Source: Topomyia yanbarensis
Lineage: Eukaryota; Arthropoda; Insecta; Diptera; Culicidae
NCBI RefSeq assembly: GCF_030247195.1
Contig: NC_080671.1
Coordinates: 69,005,412-69,069,411, forward strand
Reading direction: 5' to 3'
Length of the DNA stretch: 64,000 bases
Shown: positions 34,868 to 45,380 of the stretch, piece by piece
Position numbering within the stretch: position 1 is the stretch's first letter
Layout: each line of letters starts with the position of its first letter
The notes under the pieces: model-generated
What the model was told of the DNA's origin: nothing
What the model saw: the letters and a program-made list of their open reading frames with translations, nothing else
Database searches by the model: none
Translations under genes and position numbers: made by a program

Positions 34868-35745
34868 CCTACTCTAGCTCTGAGGCAGGCTGATCGTAGA
34901 GCTGCAATCCCGGCACTCCACCAGTATACCGGGCATCTGCCGTTTCTTGGCAGGGTTTTTCTCGGCATAGTGGCGTCGCACGCGCGTGATAGAACAGCTA
35001 CCAGCGCATCCCCGCTTAGACTGTCGGTGTTGGCCTCCAGTCCCAGGGCCGCGGTGAAAGCTTCGCTGTCGAAGTGATTAGACTTCCACCCGCGTACCTG
35101 ACAGGGATCTCCCGCCCTCGGATTCTGCACACCATAGTTGATCCTAAAGCGGATTACTAAATGATCGCTATGGGTGTAGCCTTCGTCTACCCTCCATTCC
35201 ATGCCTGGAACCAGACTCGGGCTGGCAAATGTTACGTCAATCCACGCCTCAACTCCGTTTCTACGGAATGTACTAGCGGAGCCATTATTAGCTAGCACAG
35301 TATCGAGTTTCGCAAGCGCCTCCATTAGCGCTTGACCCCTGCTATTTGTACAGCGGCTGCCCCGCTCCACTGCCCAAGCGTTAAAGTCTCCCGCTATGAC
35401 TACCGGTTTCCGGCCCACTAGGTCTGACGAGAGCCTGTCGATCATCTGGTTGAACTGTTCTATGGGCCTCCTTGGTGGAGCGTAGCAGCTGCAATAGAAC
35501 ACACCATTGATTTTGGCAATCACAACACCCTCGGCGGAGGAGCGTATTACCTCTTGAACCGGGAACCGTCCCGTTGTACAGATTGCCACCATTCCAGACC
35601 CGTCCGACACCCAACTGCCGTTGCCGGCAGGGATGCGGTACGGGTCTGATAAGAGGGCGACATCTGTCCTCGACTCCGAGACTGACTGCCACAGCAGCTG
35701 TTGGGCTGCTGCACAATGGTTAAGATTTAGCTGTGTGACGTTCAC
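34850..35745 (-). pseudogene. R1-clade ORF2 part 1: endonuclease domain
   Basis: The ORF1 stop and ORF2 start overlap as GTGA at 35745-35742. Relatives commonly have ATGA, so the ORF2 start codon is probably mutated; an in-frame TAA lies just upstream. The domain has QLNLNHC (conserved Asn), LLSDPY (relatives have Glu, so E-to-D), SCYAPPRRP, VIAGDFNAW, WIDVTFASP and THSDHLVIRF with the final Asp-His. It would nick target DNA to prime reverse transcription. The frame is otherwise open for about 300 codons and breaks near 34850. Confidence 0.85.
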
Positions 35746-37216
35746 GGCTTCTTCTTATTTACCTCACCGAAGGGACACGAAGGTCCGCCCATAGCATGAT
35801 TACGGGCTCGCTTCTTAGCGGTACAGATAAGGCACTTGTGCGCCTTAGTGCAACCCCGCTCCTTATGCCCCTTCTCGCCGCAGCGACGACATAGTTTGCT
35901 CCTGTCTGTGCCCTTACACTCGTAAGATTTATGGCCGGACTCAAGGCACCGATAGCACCTATCCACTGAAGACGGCTGGGGTATGCTAATTGGGCATACC
36001 GACCAGCCGATTTTCAGTTTACCTTTCACGGTAACCTTTTTGGCATCCGCCTTCAGTAGCCTGAGGTAGGCTACTTGGGTGCCGGAGGGTCCCCCTCTAA
36101 AACGCACGGAGGCCCGCTCGATTGTCACGTCGCATTGCTCCTTAACGGCTGCGACGACATCGTCTGCGGTCGTGAAATCGTCCAGATGCTTGCACTGGAG
36201 AATCATTTCCGCCCCTAACTACCTGACCTGGGCGCCTTCACCCAGGACTTCTTGGGCCAAGGCCTTATACACCGCACTAGATTGTGCGCCTCGCTTCAGC
36301 ACCAGAAGCATTTCGCCTGTGTTGGTGCGTTTCACGCTGCGCACGTATTGCCTGAGGGTCGAGAGACTTTCGGCCGCCCTCATCGACTTTAGGACGTCGG
36401 CGTATTTGTCCTTGTCGGTTTTTAACCACAAGGCCTCGCCTCTGTCCTTGGCGTTCTTCGCGGGCCGCGGTACATCCGGTTTCGGTGCTGGCTTCTTCTT
36501 GGTAACCAGCGTCCAGGGGTTTACGCCCCCTGCCCCGGTTGCACCGAGTTGCTGGTATCTTCTCTCTGCCCAGCGGGGGCATTCTCGCCCCGGTTTACCT
36601 CGACCAAACGGCGTTTGGCCGTGACGGTTACACGCCGTGTGGTGTTGGTTTTTTCTCCCTCGCCTGGTGACATCCTGGGGCGCTTAGCGTTCGACGCCGT
36701 CTTGCGCTTGCCTTTGTCCTTCGAGGGTAACTCAGCCGCCGCTTCGAGCGACATGGCTGCTCCATAGAAGGGGAAGGGGCCCCTGTCTGGGTACCTATGT
36801 CGGCCTGCTCTCTTCCCTCCCTCTTGGAAGCCACTGTCTGGGTTCCTCTGTCGGACTTCTTCCGACATTCCACCCTCTTGGCGTAAGCCTGCTATTCCTG
36901 TCTTGCGACACGAACAGCCTTCCGGAGCATTAGCAGGCTCTGTTTCAGCTCCTTGCTAATATTTTGTTTCGCGCTAGTGAACTCGATTATTGCATCGAGC
37001 TGCTCCACCACTTAGCGCATCGCGGATAGTGGCCCGTCCAGCGCGTTGGTAGGGCTATTTTCTACCACTGCTGGGGGTCACTGGTGCTATCGGATGCAGC
37101 ACTCGTCGCTCCACTACTCTCCCCACGGGGGGGGGAGACCTCGCCAAACCACCTCTAGCAAAGGGGTTCGGCACCTCCGTTTGTTTATTATTTTTATTTT
37201 TATTCACTTCATTCAT
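35742..37216 (-). pseudogene. R1-clade ORF1 (gag-like), interrupted
   Basis: It starts at ATG 37216 (MNEVNKNKNNK) and runs through FARGGLARSPPPRGES, which spans a run of nine G/C. A frameshift leads to QLDAIIEFTSAKQNISKELK and then an Arg/Lys-rich region. Another frameshift near 36520 leads to YADVLKSMRAAESL and GEMLLVLKRGAQSS. A TAG (36219-36221) interrupts the same frame before MILQCKHLDDFTTADDV. The C-terminus has three Cys/His knuckles: CYRCLESGHKSYEC, CRRCGEKGHKERGC and CLIC...H...C. These bind nucleic acid in related ORF1 proteins. The stop overlaps ORF2. Confidence 0.85.
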
Positions 37217-37336
37217 GTTGATTCCCACGAGTTGCGCGAGAAAGAAAGGTCCGCCACGCTAGAGCTCCGCAGTAACGTGGTAAGGGACGCTTACTGTGGG
37301 GGTTGCCCAGGTACCCCAATGGCAACCCCCACAGTA
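37217..37336 (-). promoter_or_regulatory. Structured 5' UTR of the R1-clade element
   Basis: At the presumed 5' end TACTGTGGGGGTTGCC (37292-37307 on plus) pairs perfectly with GGCAACCCCCACAGTA (37321-37336) around a 13-nt loop. A second stem lies just downstream: GTCC/GGAC (37249-37252, 37285-37288) outside CCACG/CGTGG (37254-37258, 37276-37280). Such structure at a retrotransposon 5' end could act in translation, template jumping or self-cleavage; none of these is shown. Confidence 0.55.
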
Positions 37337-37420
37337 TTTTTTCTAATCCGATAAAAGAGGCGAATGATCCCAAAGTAAAAGCTAATCAAATCAAATAATC
37401 AAATAAAAAAATAAATTGAT
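37337..37420 (+). mobile_element. SINE 3'-tail fragment
   Basis: AGGCGAATGATCCCAAAGTA in this segment matches the 3' body of the SINEs at 14929-15096 and 40286-40449 (GGCGAATGACCCTAAGGTTA), preceded in all by CTAAYYCGA and A-rich sequence. The tRNA-like head is missing. It directly abuts the 5' end of the R1-clade element, which may have inserted into the SINE. Confidence 0.55.
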
Positions 37421-39265
37421 GATTTGGATATTTGTCATATGTTGGTACAAAAGATGAAGAGGTTTTATGCCTTCTGTAGAGCAATATTGAAAGAAGCACA
37501 GCTCCAGGAGACTTTTCTCTGTGCCTTAAATAAACAAAATAAATAAAAGACACTTTTATTCACTGAAAGTTTGGAAACGTTCGGTTTTCGGGTGATGTAT
37601 TTTGATTCCAACAACCCTTTAGTCTTGAAAATTACTGTTACTGTTGAACAAAACTGTAGGTAATGATGAAGATATCATGTGTTATAGTTGGACAGAACGG
37701 ATCGAGGGTTGAGTTATTTGCTTAACTGTTCTACGTGTGAACCGTGTCTGAAGATAAGGTTACAAATTTGTGAAGCCCATTCCCTGAATCCTTGTTAAGA
37801 TACATGTTGTCTGGAAAGCGTACCCTCCGCAGGCTGGAACCATCAAATGTGATTTTATTGGATATGGGACAGTAAAATCAATATTATTTTCTTTAATTTA
37901 ACCACAATAATTCTAGTCAAAAACATGTTTTTGGCCAAGAGCCACCCGTTTCAAGTATGCAAACATATTTATATAAACTCTGCGACTTGAATTACATTCT
38001 ATTTTTTTCAATATAAACCAGTTAGTAAGCTTAGGTAAAATGTGCAGTCTTTAGAACCTCTTCAAAATCTAACACAACATCCCTTAATCCAGCTTGACTA
38101 TATCAAACGGCATAGTTTCTGGCAGCATTAAATTTTCCTTAAGTACCATCCAAAACTTACTGTGCCGACTTCTCCCACCGGTGGTGAATTTTTATACAAA
38201 AAAGAACATCCCCGGAAAACCACGCACTAAGAATATCCAGAAGTGGCTCCCAGAAATTATTCTTATGCTAACGGAGCGACCCACTCGAGAGTTCAAGCCC
38301 CGGCAACGTTATTTTTGCTCCAAATGAACAACGAAGGAGGCTAGCCTGAATGAAAAGACTATCCCGAAAAAAGAAGGATCCGAAGAAGAGAAACGACCGA
38401 ATGGAAAAAATGTCATTAAAATCACGTTTCTACAACAAATTACCTTCGCCAAGGAGGCTATCGAAGGGTCGGGAGGTAATTGGAAGCTCCCCCAGGAGCG
38501 CACTCACGCTCGTCCATTCCCTTTGGGTTGTATTCTTCGATGGTCACAGACCGTGAAAAATGAATGCTCTAGCAGAAATGTAAGGATACGCGACACTATC
38601 TATGTGGAACAGCCCGGCGAAAGGAATGGCGCAGGAGGTGATCGGAAGAGCGAAGACGGGTGTGTGTACAATGAGAAGTTTTGATGCCTTGGGTGGAAAA
38701 ATGAACGGGAAATGCTTGCCAGGAACAAATGAAATTTTTATCATTCAGGCACGGCGCAAAAGTTATGCCCGGCTGCTGGAGCAGCCATGGATCTATTCAT
38801 GTTCTGTTCGTGTGAACATTGCTGTAATTAGCACATACGTTTACAGTTTTGTCGCAAAGAACTGACACAGCATAGAAAAATAATCTTCTTCAACGCGCCA
38901 GAAATACAACTAACAAAAAACATGTTGATAATCCGTACACTGTGAAAAAACATGCTGTAAGATGCAACGCTGAGGTGTTGCCGTTACATCCCTGCCCCTC
39001 CAGTTGGCATACCAATCTCAATCCGCATTTGTCATCTCGGGATAGTGCTTCATGAGCGTGACATTTTCTGAACACAACATGTCCGGCCCTATTTCGAAGC
39101 AAGCCTCTTTCCGGCTGTGGCCAACCATCGTCCGACCGGAGATTCTACCAGCTCGGTTGTTTGGTCCAACATACCCTCAGCCGCATGGACCGTTCAATTC
39201 ATGGGAGCATCCTCACATCTGAAAGCTTGAATAGGAGGAAAATGATTAAAAATTAAATTAAGAAT
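37421..39265. other. No recognisable feature
   Basis: Mixed composition. Small open frames, including a Lys/Arg-rich one at 38350-38556, have no domain I can name. Confidence 0.45.
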
Positions 39266-39799
39266 TGTATCGATTTTGTTGGCTATTTTCGGCAAATTTG
39301 AGACTAAGAGAAACGAAAGCAATGAAATTGAAAGACGGATAGGTATTCTAGAGCGAATCAGTTATAAACTTAGAACGGAAAACTAGAACTAGGCAGGCTC
39401 ATATGGGCATGATCGAAAGGAAATGTGAAGAATTTTTTGCCTTCTGCATAGTAGGAGTTGGGCGTTCCACCCAAGTCTACCGCATGGTCTATGGTAGAAC
39501 ATAACTCATCATCATGTTTTACCGCCGACGCCGGCGTCGGCGGTAAAACATGATGATGAGTTATGTTCTACCATAGACCATGCGGTAGACTTGGGTGGAA
39601 CGCCCAACTCCTACTATGCAGAAGGCAAAAAATTCTTCACATTTCCTTTCGATCATGCCCATATGAGCCTGCCTAGTTCTAGTTTTCCGTTCTAAGTTTA
39701 TAACTGATTCGCTCTAGAATACCTATCCGTCTTTCAATTGCATTGCTTTCGTTTCTCTTAGTCTCAAATTTGCCGAAAATAGCCAACAAAAACGATACA
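39266..39799. repeat. 534-bp near-perfect palindrome
   Basis: Two 267-bp arms meet with no spacer at 39532/39533, inside GCCGACGCCGGCGTCGGC. By eye I find only two mismatched positions between arms (in the TTTTGTTGG region and in CAATGAAATTG/CAATTGCATTG). An 18-bp direct repeat, AAATTAAGAATTGTATCG, lies at 39255-39272, overlapping the left arm, and again at 39832-39849 after the right arm. No transposon motif is recognised in it. Confidence 0.9.
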
Positions 39800-39849
39800 G
39801 TAGAACCTTGCGGCAATTAAAACATAGTAATAAATTAAGAATTGTATCG

Positions 39850-40273
39850 TAAGCGGTAATAGCACCGGGAACGGGCTGCTGCAAACACACACTGAACAGG
39901 ATACAGACAAGATCGTTAGTTCATTATAGGTACTGATGATGGCACACCGAGTAATACAGTTGCATAACTAGTACAGGGACGGGCGACACGAAGGATGGGA
40001 TTGGATCCGGGCTCTTCTGCTGAATATGTACAATGTACATTGTACAGTACCTAACTACACTGCATTTGCTGCCATTAGGGACCTGGGAAATTGCATTTAG
40101 TTCGAAGACAAATGGCGCAATTAAAGTATGCATTTCAGCAGCATGAATACTGGATGTTGAAACATTTGTCTACAGGAAAATGTTTATTTGGTGGTACGAG
40201 ATAACCCAGAAGTTTTAAAGCCGTCAGATAGCAGGCTGTAATTTTACTTTCAGTTTTCAGTTACTTAATAGAT
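39850..40273. other. No recognisable feature
   Basis: Spacer between the palindrome and SINE copy 2. No frame or repeat was recognised. Confidence 0.5.
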
Positions 40274-40285
40274 ATTTAAGAAATA

Positions 40286-40449
40286 GTTTTTGTTTATTTT
40301 AATTATAGAGGTTTTAACCTTAGGGTCATTCGCCTTTTTGTCGAGTTAGAGAACTCTTTTTTAAAAATTTCTAATCCGGGGTTGAGAATCGAACCCAGAT
40401 GAGCTGCGTATAAAGCAAATAATTTACCAACTACGCTATGCCCGACCCC
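40286..40449 (-). mobile_element. tRNA-derived SINE (Feilai-like), copy 2
   Basis: On the minus strand the head is GGGGTCGGGCATAGCGTAGT. Box A TAGCGTAGTTGGT lies at 40426-40438 and box B GGTTCGATTCTC at 40384-40395. The body shares GGCGAATGACCCTAAGGTTA with copy 1 and the tail is A/T-rich. It is flanked by a 12-bp duplication, ATTTAAGAAATA, at 40274-40285 and 40450-40461. The length is 164 bp. Confidence 0.9.
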
Positions 40450-40461
40450 ATTTAAGAAATA

Positions 40462-40919
40462 AATTAATTTTAAAAGGAAGCTAGTTGATAGCTATTTTCG
40501 AAATCGAAATGCTTTCTTTTCAGTTCTATTATAACCGCGTATAGTGCACTCTCCATTGATGAACCTGAAGGTAAAACCACACCTCCTTGACTTTTAATTG
40601 AAGTTTTGATCGAAAAAAGTTTTTGAAATTGTAGGATAAATAAATTTAAAACTATTTTGATAAGCTCCGTCGCCAGAATTCTGCTTCAGGAGGGTTTAAC
40701 CTTTACACTACCAGGTTAAAATTTTTCTGAAAATTTTCTTTTATTTTTGCTTTCATTTTGATTTAGGAATTTAGTTCAGTTTCTGTGTTCCTACTAGCGT
40801 TCGTATCCGTTGACGCCATCCAAGTGGGGGTGATGAAATATATCATAGATTTAAGTAGATTTTTTTTGATTGGCGCATATAGGACTATTTTCCATTAAAA
40901 TTGTTCCAGAACTGGTTCC
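40462..40919. other. No recognisable feature
   Basis: AT-rich sequence leading into the tandem block. No frame or terminus was recognised. Confidence 0.45.
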
Positions 40920-41330
40920 GAATGGAATCAATTAAGGATATTTGACGCCAATTTGAAAACCAAGATGGTGGTTCCCGGTTACTACAAAACAGCGAAAACC
41001 GTCATCAATGTGGGTATCATTTGAAGGGAGTGGTCAGTAGAAAACAGTAAATGATTTTTGACGCCAAGATGGCGGCTTCCGGTTCACACAAAACAATGCA
41101 ATCATCATCAGTAATGGTGTCGTTGTAAAGCTGATGGTCAGCAGAGGACGGAAATTTGTGATTGACACCATTTTGAAAACCTAGATGGCCCAGATGACCT
41201 GGTTACTATTAAACAGCGAAAACCATCATCAACGTTGGTATTATTTGAAAGAAGGCGGTCAGTAGAATACAGAAATGTACCATTGATGCCATTTTGAAAA
41301 TCAGGATGCTGACTTCCGGTTAAATATGTG
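40920..41330. repeat. Tandem repeat of about 115 bp (CCATTTTGAAAACC...ACTTCCGG)
   Basis: Units contain GACGCCATTTTGAAAACC, AAGATGGCGGCTTCCGG and AAAACCATCATCAAT. Starts lie at about 40944, 41060, 41164 and 41285, so the spacing is 104-121 bp. Two related units occur at 45160-45380. The Transib-like foldback inserted directly after the fourth unit. Confidence 0.75.
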
Positions 41331-41338
41331 CGCCGCCA

Positions 41339-43851
41339 CACAGTGGTCGGAAACACCAAAAACGTGAACTTAATTCACTAGAGGTCAAACCATCGAATAT
41401 ATTCCCAAGATGTCTTTGGAGGAATTGTTCGTATGAATATTCCCCACAATTTGAAAACAATTGAAATTAGGCATGGCTTACTACGATTGAACTAAAAAAA
41501 TTAACTTTTTATACTGACGAGATAGAAAGTTGGTATCTTCGACAAAGTTTTAGGAATGCTTATAGTGAAGAATTTTGTTGAAGAACTTGAGCTTATAGGG
41601 GTAAAGGTTATCGATTTATAAGGCGTTTTGGCAACCCCCTTAAATCTAGTTTTCTTAATATAACTTTTTTATCGTTACTTTTCGTGCAAACTATGTTCTA
41701 GACAAATGTGTAGGTAACAAAACTACATATATTGTCGAAGACTGTATTTAAAAATACTCATTTGTTTCAAAGTTATTGAAGATTTTTACATTTTTTACAC
41801 CAAATTTAATAACGTATAAGAAAGAAAGGTGCAAACCAAAATTCACGAACAGGCACTTTTTTAACTCTCTAAACTATGCACAATAAAGCTAAGATGGTTT
41901 GGTGCGTGGTACTCTAGAACCCTATGAATAGCTTTATCTTACTTTATCATGCTTTTTGACTTTTTCCATACAAAACTCAGCAAAAATTTTTTTTTAAGTT
42001 TCTTTGCCCCAATTTTTGAAATTCTTAGTTCAATGTTCCATTAAAAGTATTATTTTCACTTATACCTGAATATTTCAGATTTTATAAACGTGGGAGCAAA
42101 AATATAAAGTTCTTAATATCATTGGAGATTCCAAACTAATATATACTCAAATAGACATGTCATAATGAATTTAATGCTTACAAAAGAATGTAAGTATTAA
42201 ATACTGATTTTTGTATGGAAAAAGTCAAAAAAACATGATAAAGTAAGCTTACCCTATTCATAGGGTTCTAGAGTACCACGCACCAAACCTTCTTAGCTTT
42301 ATTGTGCATAGTTTAGAGAGTAAAAAGTGTCTGTTCGTGAATTTTGGTTTGCACTTTACTTTCCTATACGTAATTGAAGTTGGTGTAAAAGAATGTAAAA
42401 ATCTTCAATAACTTTGAATCAAATGAGTATTTTTACATACAGTCTTCGACAATATTATTTAGTTTTGATACCTACACATTTGCGTTATACATAGTTTGCG
42501 TTGCGTTGCGTTGTGACGATGATTTTGGCGGATTGCACACTGACTTCATCATGTTTGACTGCTGATTATCTAATAAGAGTTGCTTAGGAAATGGTAAGTA
42601 GGAATTCATACCAATTCGACCCATATTAAAACCTCAACAGCATGATAGCCATCATTGCCGGCCGCCCCCATCTCCATCGTTCACGGGGAAGGATAAAGGA
42701 TAAGGTAGCCAGGAAGTGTTGATGCTCCACCTACTTAACGGAAGGACGACGATTCATCAGACTCTTCCATAGGTGTCGCGGAGTTGGTAGTTTGGAAGGG
42801 TATCAGGTCTAGGAATCGCTCCAAGCAAGCGATGCGACCTGTAAAGCATATTTTATTACGTAGTTGTTTAGTTAGTCTTCGAGTGCACGATCACTCGAAA
42901 AAGAGATCTTCTTTAGTTTTTGGTTTTTTTTAAACTCTGGGCAGCCGGCTACCGAGAGTATACTATGTTCCCTAAACAAAAGCAATTTGAACTCCACTCG
43001 GCGTGACACATTATACAGGCAAAAATAGCGCGAGATGTTATAAATCAAGAAAAGTATTTCTTATTTTCCATATCAGATTTGTGGAATACAAGTATACGAG
43101 CGATAATAACGAACACTGAAGGGAAATATAAAGGATTGTTAACCTGATGCACGGGCTTGTTAGCAATAACGGAGCTTGAAATTAGGTTCATAAAAACAGA
43201 CGCGGCGAATTTTCAATACGTATTGACCCGTGATCATAGATACTAGTCAGATTATTCGTATTGGGGCTATTTTCCGATCAACTATTCATTTTTACGGCAA
43301 TGTTTTCTCGACTAGATCTGTTCGCACCCTCTCATTCTGCTACTATCGGCAGAAGGCTGATAGCACCCAGTCGTCGCCGGTCTAAGGACCAAATGTCATC
43401 AATAGACTTAGACTCGCGTGGAGGCATGAGATAGGAAACTTGTGAGAATTTTGTTATCCCACCGTTTGACGACCACATTTGCGTTATACATAGTTTGCAC
43501 GAAAAGTCACAAATGAAAAAAGTTATATTAAAAAAACTAGAGTTAAGGGGGTTGTCATAGAAAACTTCTTATAAATCGATAACCTTTACTCCCACAAGCT
43601 CAAGTTCTTCAACAAAATTCTTGACTATGAGCATTCCTAAAACTTTGTCGAAGACACCAACTTTCTATCTCGTCATCATAAAAGGTTATTTTTTTTAGTT
43701 TGATCATAGTAAGCCATGCCTAATTTCAATTGTTATCAGATTGTGGGGAATATTCATACGAACAATTCCTTCAAAGACACCCTGTGAATATATTCGATGG
43801 TTTGGCCTCTAGTGAATTAAGTTCACGTTTTTGGCGTTTCCGACCACTGTG
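41339..43851. mobile_element. Transib-like foldback element 1 (with nested retroposon)
   Basis: The left end is CACAGTGGTCGGAAACACCA; the right end is its reverse complement. The arms match for about 650 bp: 41339-41990 against 42205-43851 without the insertion. CGCCA lies on both sides (41334-41338 and 43852-43856), a 5-bp GC-rich duplication. Known Transib elements have CACWRTG-type ends and 5-bp CG-rich target duplications, and the V(D)J heptamer is CACAGTG. No transposase frame exists, so it would depend on an enzyme encoded elsewhere. The assignment is inferred from ends and duplication only. Confidence 0.75.
42500..43474 (+). mobile_element. 975-bp retroposon, copy 2, with 24-bp target duplication
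   Basis: Bounded by a perfect 24-bp direct repeat that begins ACATTTGCGTTATACATAGT, at 42476-42499 and 43475-43498. The 5' part (42500-42604: GTTGCGTTGCGTTGTGACG...) is absent from copy 1. The rest matches 22784-22828 plus 24178-25136. It ends TTTGACGACC with no poly-A. It appears to be an internally deleted derivative: a 5' leader joined to the end of ORF1 and the 3' region. GTAAGT at the join is a donor-like sequence. Confidence 0.8.
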
Positions 43852-44079
43852 CGCCATGCCGCCGCTGCCGGTTATTTTTGACATACGCTGACACCGAACG
43901 ATAGGCGTCACGCCGATTATTTACGAACTCGAATTTTCCCAATATGCTTGCTTTTACCTAAATAAGACAACGCACTATGACATAAGTTCATTTAGGTTCC
44001 GATTGATCGTTTTTCTTCTGTTGTATTTAAGTCGAAGACACCGCACAGAAAAATGTGTTCCCAGATTCGTGAATAAAGT

Positions 44080-44900
44080 GCCATGAATTTTAAATTAATT
44101 TAAACGCAGCGAAAACAAGATCGTAAACAAAAAAAGTTTTAAAATTGTTTTCAATTTTTTTCCGTAACCCTTGTGAATTTCATTTACAGTTCCCGCTATT
44201 TATTACCAAATCGTTTTTCTATTCGTGAACTAGTTTACAATTTTATCAATATTTCTCATAAACCAAATGTTCATTCGTAACTATATTCATAAATCTACGT
44301 TATTTACGGTCCAACTATACGAAGAGACTGACTCATAATTTTTTACATCTTGATGGTGGCTTTGATTTAGACCACAACACTTAAACAGTCTTGAAGTTTT
44401 CTCATGAACTATTTCAACTCGGAATGTTATTCATGGATCCTTTCATGCCTTGTGAACTGGTTCATGATTCGCGATAGTGAAATAGTTGCCAAAATCATGA
44501 AATACGTTTTTACTTTCGTGATTTATTTCATGAAATATGTAAATTTGTTAATATATTTACGTGAACAATTTCACGGAACTGTTATTCACGGAAGAGAGTT
44601 CCCGAAAATCATGACTAACCTCTTAAAATCATGAACATTCGCTCTTTTAGTCGATAAAGTTAATACATACCAGTGTATCCCCAAATTAGAATTATAAAAA
44701 AATTGCGTACAGTAACTCTACATAAAAGTCGAGAGTGTTGCCATGCATTTTTGGCGGGACCCAGTTTTTTTTTGGATTCGAGGTCTATTATTCCTGATCT
44801 CGGGAGCTTGGTCGTGATGCCTGTAAACGGTTGATTTTACGTGAATTATTTTTCAAAAATACGCGAACAGTGAGCAGCACACAGGGTAAGTCTCTGGTCT
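44080..44900. repeat. Tandem-repeat-rich interspersed element, copy 2 (short)
   Basis: Homologous to 1-2180, with GTGAACTAG...CTCATAAAC, TTCATGGATCC...GTGAACTGGTTCATGATTC and GAGGTCTATTATTC...GGGAGCTTGGTC in the same order. The long 95-bp array is reduced to one or two units, which shows that array length varies between copies. Confidence 0.7.
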
Positions 44901-45159
44901 CATAAATTATCTGTCGTGTGGTCGACCCAGGAAGGATTTTCAGTGTCAGTAGCAGCAGCATGCTACGATATCTGATACGATAGAAGGCAGAAATTCAGGG
45001 AAGAAATTGTAGTGCCAAGGCTTTTTTGGTTACATAGGTGTTAATATTCGTCACGCCGTTAAACGCCGGAGTGCCGCCGGCGATAGGTACGAAGAGCGTG
45101 ACGCCGCCGCCTCCGGACAAAAATTGCGCTCACGCCGCCGCAGAACAAAAATACAGCGG
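44901..45159. other. GC-rich GCCGCC-repeat stretch
   Basis: 45051-45150 has several GCCGCC and CACGCCG motifs, similar to 43857-43920 (CCGCCGCTGCCGG, GGCGTCACGCCG). The two could be ends of one disrupted element around 43.9-45.2 kb. No termini were defined. Confidence 0.4.
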
Positions 45160-45380
45160 CCAGCATATCTACTTCTTATTACCACAAAATAATGAAAAAC
45201 CATTATCAGTATGAGTTTCATTGTAAAGGGGGTAGGCAGCAAAAGACCGAAATTGTCGATTGACGCCATTTTGAAAACCAAGGTTGCTGCTTCGCCAGTT
45301 ATCACAAAACAGTGCAAACTATCATCAATATGGGTGTTATTTGAAACGAGTTGGTTAGGGGAAGACAAAAACTGATTGTG
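45160..45380. repeat. About 115-bp tandem repeat, second locus
   Basis: Two units related to 40920-41330, with TTGACGCCATTTTGAAAACC at about 45260 and a CATCATCAATATGGGTGTTA stretch at about 45320. Confidence 0.65.

Larger units (their letters stand above)
32795..37336 (-). mobile_element. R1-clade non-LTR retrotransposon, full ends but decayed
   Basis: Read on the minus strand: a structured 5' UTR (37336-37217), ORF1 with zinc knuckles (37216-35742), ORF2 with endonuclease, RT remnant and C-terminal Cys/His region (35745-33196), and a repetitive 3' UTR ending near a run of seven A at 32803-32797. It is far more GC-rich than its surroundings. The gene order, the overlap of ORF1 and ORF2, and the C-terminal block LTQFLSGHGCF fit R1-clade elements of mosquitoes. 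It is not within rDNA here. I did not find a target duplication. Confidence 0.85.

Noticed and set aside
36079..36624. 181-residue plus-strand frame
   Set aside because: Antisense of R1-clade ORF1, whose zinc knuckles are on the minus strand.
41334..43856. True recombination signal sequences (RSS) with 12/23 spacers
   Set aside because: I could not find an A-rich nonamer at 12 or 23 bp from the heptamer. The resemblance is limited to the heptamer, as in Transib.
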